From contig JACNFI010000412.1 of the NCBI GenBank assembly GCA_014384665.1, positions 1-11,221 of the forward strand: DNA of 11,221 nucleotides, given 5' to 3'. Shown piece by piece: positions 6,156 to 11,221 of the stretch. This DNA is from Candidatus Cloacimonadota bacterium (GTDB taxonomy: Bacteria; Cloacimonadota; Cloacimonadia; JGIOTU-2). Positions within the stretch are counted from its first letter, which is position 1. The number at the start of each line of letters is the position of its first letter. The notes under the pieces were generated by a model that saw nothing but the letters and a program-made list of their open reading frames with translations, did no database searches and was not told the DNA's origin. Made by a program: the position numbers and the translations under genes.

Positions 6156-7186
6156 GAGCTCATGTATTTATAACAAACAAAGATACTTTTCCTGTAGTTA
6201 GAGACAATAGTTTCTGGGGCGTTGGAATCGCAGGGATTCCAAATACTCTCAAGAAAATTATTAAGGAAAACTTAGAAAACGGCAGAAAACCATATTTGGG
6301 TATGATAGCTGATATTTTAGGGACACGAATTGGTGACATTATTTTTCTTTATGAGAGGCAAGTCGGATTTCATGGGATATACAAAATTGCAAGTGAATCC
6401 TTCTTTGATCCAACATCTATTGGTTGTGTTGGTGAAACTTGGCCAATAAGAGTGAAAATTGAGTGTTTAAACTATTTTCAACAGCCAGTTCCTGAAGACT
6501 ATTTATTCTCAACGAAAGAATATGAATCGAAATTTTGGGGTTGGTTTTATAGAAAAATCCAAGGAGCAAGAGGCATTAACACTATTAATCCTGAAGCTGC
6601 AGAAGCACTTATTGAATTACTTGTTAAGATAAATGGAAATGCTATAAATAAACCCAATTGGATTAAACCATATCCATCTAATAATTTTACCCAAATAAAA
6701 TTACCATTGGATAGAAATGGTAAAGTTTATTTAGAAGTTATATTGAGGGCGTGGTTGATTGCAAATATTGATAAACTCGAGCAAAAGGGCTTAAGAAATA
6801 TTTTTGGTCCAGCTGAAGATATTGAGTGGTTTGCTAATAATGTTCCATATCATGTAACAAAAAAGAATATTGATATCTTAGTTTATCACAAAAATATGAA
6901 ATATACGGGTTTCCCATTAAGATACCAATATAGTGTGATAGAACTAAAACGGGATAAAACAAAACCAAATGATGTGAGTCAAGTTATCAACTATTCAAAA
7001 TGGGTTGCTGGAAGACTTGCAAACAGTGAAATTGAAACTATTCAGCCAATCTTAATTGCATATGATTTTGATGATAAAACAATAACAAAAGCAAGATTAA
7101 GTGATTTTAGTAAAAGAAATATTTTATTATACAAATATAAAGTTGAAGATAATGATATTAAATTTGAAGAGGTAGAATACTGTTGA
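6152..7186 (+). CDS. EVE/PUA-like domain fused to a NucS/DUF91-type PD-(D/E)XK nuclease
   Basis: The 344-aa product has two parts. Residues 1-160 look like an EVE/PUA-like domain: AHVFITN at the start, GDIIFLYERQVGFHGIYKIA (61-80) as the central strands, TWPIRVKIE (97-104), then QGARGINTINPEAAEALI (137-154) as the closing segment. EVE domains are known to read modified bases in nucleic acid. Residues about 185-344 resemble the nuclease domain of NucS (DUF91): LEVILRAWLIANIDKLEQKGL (194-214), NIDILVY with D241, VIELKR with E264 and K266, and SQVINYSKW with Q277 and Y281. This is a complete PD-(D/E)XK set, so an active DNA endonuclease is predicted. It overlaps both neighbours (ATGA before, TTGA after). 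It is probably the recognition and cutting subunit of the cassette. Both domain calls rest on pattern recognition, not a search. Confidence 0.72.
   Translation: MRAHVFITNKDTFPVVRDNSFWGVGIAGIPNTLKKIIKENLENGRKPYLGMIADILGTRIGDIIFLYERQVGFHGIYKIASESFFDPTSIGCVGETWPIRVKIECLNYFQQPVPEDYLFSTKEYESKFWGWFYRKIQGARGINTINPEAAEALIELLVKINGNAINKPNWIKPYPSNNFTQIKLPLDRNGKVYLEVILRAWLIANIDKLEQKGLRNIFGPAEDIEWFANNVPYHVTKKNIDILVYHKNMKYTGFPLRYQYSVIELKRDKTKPNDVSQVINYSKWVAGRLANSEIETIQPILIAYDFDDKTITKARLSDFSKRNILLYKYKVEDNDIKFEEVEYC
7169..7173 (+). promoter_or_regulatory. Shine-Dalgarno site supporting a TTG start at 7183
   Basis: GAGGT lies nine bases before TTG 7183, which itself overlaps the previous stop as TTGA. No ATG is available in frame before the conserved region, so TTG is the best start. 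Confidence 0.5.
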
Positions 7187-7770
7187 AAGTAAAAACTTTT
7201 TCTTGGGGAGTAGTTCAGGGGCAATTAGATCAAAAAATACAAACTGAATATGTTAGAAGAATTGTAAGATATGAAGATCTGTTGAGTAATGTTAAGGCCA
7301 AACTTCACAGTGATGTAACAAATTATGTGATTTGCACCTGGTTTAATCATTGGACAACTGTGTTAATTGAGGAACACATAAGCACCCATCCCAAAATAAT
7401 TCCTACCATCAAAAACATAAAAGGGATTGATATTTTCTTTAATGGTCAACCATTTGATTTAAAAGTAACTTATCTCCCTCGTAAATACAACCCTGCTGAT
7501 GCTATTAAAACCCCATCTGACTTAGCAGTCTGGATGTATGAGAATCAAGGTGCTCAAAGATTTGGTGCTGATAATCGATTATTCGTTATCTTATTGGATA
7601 AAGATAATCCTGAAAGGAGTTGGGAGTTAAAAAGAGATTTTACTCTTGTATTCCAAAAAATTGATAATTTCTTTGATAGGGAAACAGTATCAAAAAAAGA
7701 TGAGATTGTTTTCACTTTTAGAAGAAGTACATATACAGCTGTTACAAAAGTATTGATAATTACCCAATGA
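7183..7770 (+). CDS. Second PD-(D/E)XK-like nuclease of the cassette
   Basis: This is a 195-aa soluble protein starting with TTG in a TTGA overlap with the EVE-nuclease gene. The centre looks like a restriction-endonuclease fold: a helix with E63/E64 (VLIEEHI), a strand GIDIFF with D83, a turn NGQP, then FDLKVTYLP with D92 and K94. This gives a D...(D)-x-K arrangement, where Asp takes the place of the usual Glu of E-x-K. Such variants occur in restriction enzymes. After it come a predicted helix (DLAVWMYENQG), a strand RLFVILLD and the C-terminal strands IVFTFRRS and VTKVLIITQ. I recognise no named family. It may be a second cutting subunit, a partner for dimerisation or an independent enzyme. 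The gene appears intact, ending 59 bases before the next gene. Confidence 0.6.
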   Translation: MKVKTFSWGVVQGQLDQKIQTEYVRRIVRYEDLLSNVKAKLHSDVTNYVICTWFNHWTTVLIEEHISTHPKIIPTIKNIKGIDIFFNGQPFDLKVTYLPRKYNPADAIKTPSDLAVWMYENQGAQRFGADNRLFVILLDKDNPERSWELKRDFTLVFQKIDNFFDRETVSKKDEIVFTFRRSTYTAVTKVLIITQ

Positions 7771-7777
7771 TAAAATA

Positions 7778-7800
7778 ATCTTAGTTATAAATATCTTAGT
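7778..7800. repeat. Short direct repeat after the cassette
   Basis: ATCTTAGT occurs at 7778-7785 and again at 7793-7800, 15 bases apart, inside an imperfect 15-base tandem. It lies between the second nuclease gene and the nucleotidyltransferase gene. It might be an operator or a relic of the insertion point. In AT-rich DNA chance is a real alternative. Confidence 0.3.
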
Positions 7801-7829
7801 AACATTATTGATAGTAAAGGAAAATAATT

Positions 7830-8549
7830 ATGAAAATTAAAGACAAACAAAAACTATTCACCGAAATCGAAGAAAAATATAAGGCAGTTTTTGGTGAATC
7901 ATTAATTTCGATTCATATTTATGGTAGTGCTGCAACTCAAGATTTTAATCCGAAATATTCTGATATAAATGTTGCTATTATTTTAGAAGACCTTAATCTA
8001 AAAAATCTCATTGGTGCAAAAGGAACAATTAAGCATTTAAGAAAAAAACATGTAAGTGCTCCACTTTTTCTTTCAAAACAATATATTGAAAGTTCATTAG
8101 ATACTTTCCCAATTGAATTTCTGAATATAAAATCTTCACATAAAACTATTTTTGGAGATAATTATTTTGAAAAATTGAAAATAAACCCAGAACATTTACG
8201 ATTGCAAGCAGAAAGGGAATTGAAAGGTAAGTTGCTAATTCTTAGATTAGCTTTTCTTGAAAATATTGGTAATTTGAAAGTAATAAAAAATCTCATTTTT
8301 ACCTCATTCTCAAGCTTTATACCTGTAATGAAAGCTATTATTATTCTAAAGAATGAAGAAATTCCTGAAAAGATTATTGATATAATCAAAAAGACTGCTA
8401 CCCTTCTCAAAATTGACTTTACAGCTTTTCTACAAGCATTTGACCTCAAAAGTAGAAACATAAAGATGAAAAGACAACAACTTGTAGAATTCTATACAAG
8501 ATATGTTCAAGCAGTTGATCAACTTTCAGAGATTGTAGACAAACTGTAA
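7830..8549 (+). CDS. Nucleotidyltransferase-fold protein with D-x-N active site
   Basis: The 239-aa product begins with a Pol-beta-type nucleotidyltransferase domain: YGSAATQDF with G32-S33, then KYSDINVAIIL, where the usual SD-x-D metal-binding pair reads SDIN (D45, N47). A possible third carboxylate is E96 in FPIEFLNIK. The later half is helical (LRLQAERELKGKLL, then a C-terminal bundle), typical of a family of bacterial proteins that keep SDIN and the HLRLQ.E.ELKGKLL segment. The loss of the second acid suggests weak or absent nucleotidyl transfer, perhaps only nucleotide binding or sensing; this is inference. The ATG is eight bases after AGGA (7818-7821). It leads the Na/Pi transporter gene by 41 bases on the same strand, so co-transcription is likely. 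No target is known to me. Confidence 0.75.
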   Translation: MKIKDKQKLFTEIEEKYKAVFGESLISIHIYGSAATQDFNPKYSDINVAIILEDLNLKNLIGAKGTIKHLRKKHVSAPLFLSKQYIESSLDTFPIEFLNIKSSHKTIFGDNYFEKLKINPEHLRLQAERELKGKLLILRLAFLENIGNLKVIKNLIFTSFSSFIPVMKAIIILKNEEIPEKIIDIIKKTATLLKIDFTAFLQAFDLKSRNIKMKRQQLVEFYTRYVQAVDQLSEIVDKL

Positions 8550-8590
8550 ATATTTTCTAAAAATCGGAATTAGTTTGCAAAAGTAATAGA

Positions 8591-9769
8591 ATGGATTACA
8601 ATTTTCTGAAACAGAAACATCACAATATTAAGCATACAGCCAAAATTTTCCTTCTGTTTTTTTTGATTTACCTTTTCTTTCTCAGTATTGTTATGATGGG
8701 AGAGGGGTTCAAGGGATTTAAGGGTTTATCAGAAGGATTGATACAAAATGTTAGTAATCCTATTATGGGATTAGTTGTGGGTATTCTGGCTACAAGTATC
8801 TTGCAAAGTTCATCAACCACAACTTCTATTGTGATTGGTCTGGTAGCAAGTAGCATATTAGGACCTCATTCAATTCGCATTGCTATTCCGATAATTATGG
8901 GGGCTAATATTGGCACTACCATCACAAATACTATGGTTTCTCTGGCACATATTTCTCGTTCTGATGAATTTCAAAATGCCTTTAGAGCTGCAACCGTTCA
9001 CGATTTTTTCAACATTATAGCTGTTGTTATCCTTTTACCTCTGGAAATATGTTTTCATATAATTGAAAAGAGTTCTATAACTCTTACTAATTTTTTGGTT
9101 TCTACAAATTTGAAAGGTGTGGAGTTTAAAAGTCCTATTGCAGCAATTACAAAACCTGTTGTCCACTTCTTATTTAATCCCCAATATCCTGAATCATCAG
9201 CTGACGGAGGACTTTTACAGAAGCTGTTATCTCCCCAACTTGCAAAATTTGTTATTCTTGCAATTGCCTTATTCTTTTTGTTTATTGCTTTGAAATATAT
9301 GGTGAAAATACTGCGCCTGCTTGTTGTAAACAGAGTAGAAAGGTTCTTCAGCCAGGTTATTTTTCGCAATGGATTTTTAGCTTTACTATTTGGTTTGATA
9401 TTAACTGCAATTGTGCAGAGCAGTTCTATAACAACTTCTCTAATTGTACCTCTTGCTGGAGCCGGAATATTGACAATTTATCAGGTTTTGCCATATACAG
9501 TCGGAGCAAATATTGGAACTACTGTTACTACTCTTTTGGCTGCGCTGGCAACTGGTAGTATACCTGCTTTGATAGTGGCGATTTCACATTTCTGTTTTAA
9601 TATGTTTGGAATGGTAATTATTATGCCAGTCAGACCAGTCCGTCACATTCCAATTGTAGCATCTGTTATATTATCAAAAATAGTTATAAGAAATAAACTG
9701 TATCCTATTCTTTTTATTTTGATTACTTTTTTTGCTATACCGATTTTGATTTTGTTGCTAACTAAATAG
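8591..9769 (+). CDS. Na/Pi cotransporter family protein (NptA/SLC34-like)
   Basis: This inner-membrane carrier couples phosphate uptake to sodium (PF02690 type). The 392 residues show the internal duplication of the family. Repeat one has LQSSSTTTS (71-79) and GANIGTT (104-110); repeat two has VQSSSITTS (275-283) and GANIGTT (305-311). Matching ATVHDFFN (134-141) and AISHFCFN (330-337) follow each repeat. About eight to ten hydrophobic segments are visible, starting with residues 17-36 and ending with a terminal helix at 371-390. It lacks the PhoU-like C-terminal domain fused on in longer relatives; a separate PhoU-like gene follows 78 bases later instead. The ATG at 8591 has no evident Shine-Dalgarno, but the protein reads naturally from it. 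Some family members move other anions, so phosphate is the likely rather than proven substrate. Confidence 0.92.
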   Translation: MDYNFLKQKHHNIKHTAKIFLLFFLIYLFFLSIVMMGEGFKGFKGLSEGLIQNVSNPIMGLVVGILATSILQSSSTTTSIVIGLVASSILGPHSIRIAIPIIMGANIGTTITNTMVSLAHISRSDEFQNAFRAATVHDFFNIIAVVILLPLEICFHIIEKSSITLTNFLVSTNLKGVEFKSPIAAITKPVVHFLFNPQYPESSADGGLLQKLLSPQLAKFVILAIALFFLFIALKYMVKILRLLVVNRVERFFSQVIFRNGFLALLFGLILTAIVQSSSITTSLIVPLAGAGILTIYQVLPYTVGANIGTTVTTLLAALATGSIPALIVAISHFCFNMFGMVIIMPVRPVRHIPIVASVILSKIVIRNKLYPILFILITFFAIPILILLLTK

Positions 9770-9805
9770 TGAGAATAATGAGCAAGAAAATATTAATTTT
9801 GTCCG

Positions 9806-9842
9806 AAATAAAAAGGAAATAAAATAAATTTTTATTTGGAGG
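9806..9842 (+). promoter_or_regulatory. A/U-only inverted repeat abutting the PhoU-gene Shine-Dalgarno
   Basis: AAATAAAAA (9806-9814) and TTTTTATTT (9829-9837) are exact complements. An alternative pairing is AAATAAA (9822-9828) with TTTATTT (9831-9837). The right arm ends directly at the strong Shine-Dalgarno GGAGG (9838-9842), five bases before ATG 9848. The two pairings cannot form together. All pairs are A-U, so stability is low. The site is certain as a ribosome-binding site; any regulatory fold is speculative. Confidence 0.4.
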
Positions 9843-9847
9843 TAAAA

Positions 9848-10534
9848 ATGCTAAAAGAGATTTTACGGCTTTTTAAAAAAAGTAATCTATTTATGGAAGC
9901 TCATCAGGAAGCATGCCAAATGCTTAAAAGTGATAATCAAATGTTCGATAATGTTTGTGCAAAATTGCGAGGTCGCCCTATTCCTCATCCTGATATTAAC
10001 ATATTTGATGAAGAAAAGAAGGTGGATAAAATAGAAAGAGCAATTCGCAAAAAAGTTCTTACACATCTCTCGCTTTCAAGTACAGCTGATACTCCTGGAG
10101 GGATTATTCTTATTGGTATTGTAATAGATTTGGAGCGAATCGGAGATTATACAACAAATATTGCAGAACTGTCGCAAGCTGTATTTCAAAAATTAGAAGT
10201 GGGTGATTTAGAAGAGGAATTGCAAGATATTGAAAAAAACATAGAAACTGACTTTGATATTGTGAGTTATGCGTTTGAGAATTATGATAAAGAATCCGCT
10301 CAATCAGTTGCCAGTAAAACCGTACCTCGGCAATGTGATGCTCTTCTGGATAAATTAATGAAAGAAGATTTGAAATTATCTCCCCAAAATGCTGTTATAT
10401 CAGCACTTTATATTCGCTATCTGAAAAGAGTGGCATCTCATCTTATTAATGTGGCTACTACTTTAGTGCAGCCGTTTGATAAGGTGCGCTTTTTATCTTC
10501 GGATATTTCCAAGCAACCAACGAATAGTCAATAG
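9848..10534 (+). CDS. PhoU-like phosphate regulator
   Basis: PhoU-type proteins are all-helical, metal-binding cytoplasmic regulators that restrain phosphate uptake and signalling. This 228-aa product has the two three-helix repeats of the family. In the first, DEEKKVDKIERAI (54-66) and DLERIGDYTTNIAE (94-107) carry the acidic metal-cluster motif almost unchanged. In the second, RQCDALLDKLMKEDL and RYLKRVASHLINVATTL (190-206) show the matching positions but with fewer acids. The frame opens at a TTG at 9836, but that codon overlaps the Shine-Dalgarno GGAGG (9838-9842), so ATG 9848 is the start. Placed after the Na/Pi transporter, it most likely tunes that carrier. The next gene starts nine bases after its stop. 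Confidence 0.88.
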   Translation: MLKEILRLFKKSNLFMEAHQEACQMLKSDNQMFDNVCAKLRGRPIPHPDINIFDEEKKVDKIERAIRKKVLTHLSLSSTADTPGGIILIGIVIDLERIGDYTTNIAELSQAVFQKLEVGDLEEELQDIEKNIETDFDIVSYAFENYDKESAQSVASKTVPRQCDALLDKLMKEDLKLSPQNAVISALYIRYLKRVASHLINVATTLVQPFDKVRFLSSDISKQPTNSQ

Positions 10535-10543
10535 AAAAATTAT

Positions 10544-11221
10544 ATGCCCAAAAAGATAATTGTTATTGGTGCAGGTCCAGCAGGTATGATTGCTGCAGGG
10601 AGAGCTGCTGAACTTGGTGCTGAAGTAATGCTTCTTGAAAAAAAGGATAAATTAGGGTTAAAACTTTCTCTGACTGGTAAGGGCAAATGTAATCTGACAA
10701 ATACTGAACCTGATATCTCAATTTTTATTGAAAATTATGGTAAAAACGGAAAGTTTCTTATTAATGCTTTTAAAAGATTCTTTAATAAAGACTTGATTAA
10801 ATTCTTTTCAACTTTAGATTTAAAACTTAAAGAAGAATCTGGTGGAAGGATTTATCCTTCTTCAGATAATTCCTGGTTAATGGTTGATGCTTTGAAAAAA
10901 TATATTAATAAAAATAATGTACAGATTAAATTGGAATATCCGGTTAAGGAATTACTTCATAATAAGAATAAGATAGGTGGCGTTATTTCAAGCAAAGGAA
11001 ATTTTCTTTGTAATGCGGTTATTGTAGCAACAGGAGGTGCATCTTATCCACAAACAGGCTCGACTGGAGATGGATATAAATTTGCCAGAAAAACAGGTCA
11101 TAAAGTTACATCAATATATCCATCATTGGTGCCACTTGAAGTTAAAGAATCAACCAAAGAATTATCTGGATTAAAATTGAAAAATGTTTCACTAATAGCA
11201 TATAAGAATGATGAGAAATTG
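10544..11221 (+). CDS. HI0933/BaiN-family NAD(P)/FAD-dependent oxidoreductase, 3' partial
   Basis: The frame is open from ATG 10544 to the last base (226 codons), so the C-terminal part lies beyond the window. The N-terminus is a Rossmann FAD-binding motif, IIVIGAGPAGMIAA, followed by the acidic strand end VMLLEKKDKLGLKL. The family hallmark LTGKGKCNLTN comes next. Further on, GGRIYPSSDNS and VIVATGGASYPQTGSTGDG are typical of HI0933-like flavoproteins (YhiN/BaiN group). The substrate is uncertain: BaiN of gut clostridia was assigned to bile-acid reduction, but most family members are uncharacterised and that role should not be transferred. There is no Shine-Dalgarno. The start is nine bases after the PhoU-like stop, so coupling is likely. 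Confidence 0.93.
   Translation, partial: MPKKIIVIGAGPAGMIAAGRAAELGAEVMLLEKKDKLGLKLSLTGKGKCNLTNTEPDISIFIENYGKNGKFLINAFKRFFNKDLIKFFSTLDLKLKEESGGRIYPSSDNSWLMVDALKKYINKNNVQIKLEYPVKELLHNKNKIGGVISSKGNFLCNAVIVATGGASYPQTGSTGDGYKFARKTGHKVTSIYPSLVPLEVKESTKELSGLKLKNVSLIAYKNDEKL

Noticed and set aside
8162..8461. 99-codon minus-strand ORF inside the nucleotidyltransferase gene
   Set aside because: It is antisense to a well-supported gene, has no recognisable domain and is explained as a reverse-frame shadow.
9055..9369. 104-codon minus-strand ORF inside the Na/Pi transporter gene
   Set aside because: It is a shadow of a transporter whose duplicated QSSS and GANIGTT motifs are clear on the plus strand.
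9836..9847. TTG start for the PhoU-like gene
   Set aside because: The TTG overlaps the strong GGAGG Shine-Dalgarno that serves ATG 9848.
1..11221. CRISPR array, tRNA, rRNA, or insertion sequence with transposase
   Set aside because: No regularly spaced repeats, cloverleaf, rRNA-like stretch or transposase-like protein was seen on either strand.

Overview
This window comes from an AT-rich bacterium, and every gene reads with the standard bacterial code. The separate alpha subunit of a bacterial-type glycyl-tRNA synthetase, QueA, and envelope-type proteins (a signal-peptide TPR protein and a GT39 membrane glycosyltransferase) point to a bacterium with an elaborate envelope, possibly an uncultured lineage of the FCB group such as Cloacimonadota. 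That placement is an impression from gene content and composition, not a demonstration.

Layout: (1) 1-981, the 3' part of queA, whose start lies before the window. (2) 997-1050, a nested inverted repeat in the gap between convergent genes. (3) 1071-2510, minus strand, a multi-pass GT39/ArnT-like glycosyltransferase. (4) 2511-2796, a divergent intergenic region with two hairpins and a plausible sigma-70 promoter. (5) 2797-4425, an exported TPR protein that overlaps (6) glyQ (4415-5266). No glyS follows. (7) 5297-7770, an accessory restriction-type cassette of four tightly packed genes: an N-terminal DNA methyltransferase fragment, a 76-codon unknown gene, an EVE/PUA-like domain fused to a NucS/DUF91-type PD-(D/E)XK nuclease, and a second, smaller PD-(D/E)XK-like protein. 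(8) 7830-11221, a nucleotidyltransferase-fold protein with a D-x-N active site, an Na/Pi cotransporter, a PhoU-like protein, and the start of an HI0933/BaiN-type flavoprotein that runs off the end.

The main point of interest is the cassette. Two adjacent nuclease-fold genes look intact and are joined by stop/start overlaps (ATGA and TTGA), each with a Shine-Dalgarno sequence. The methyltransferase in front of them stops just after its SAM-binding motif and lacks any DPPY-type catalytic motif. The first half of the methyltransferase gene is about 19% GC by hand count (5341-5700), against about 40% in a stretch of glyQ (4501-4860). The cassette may be a decayed restriction-modification system, a split one with its catalytic part elsewhere, or a defence module that recognises modified DNA and needs no partner methylase. 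The EVE-like domain makes the last option worth testing.

The phosphate group (NptA-type transporter plus PhoU-like protein) is a recognised functional pairing. The nucleotidyltransferase-fold protein just upstream may be linked to it, but only by position.
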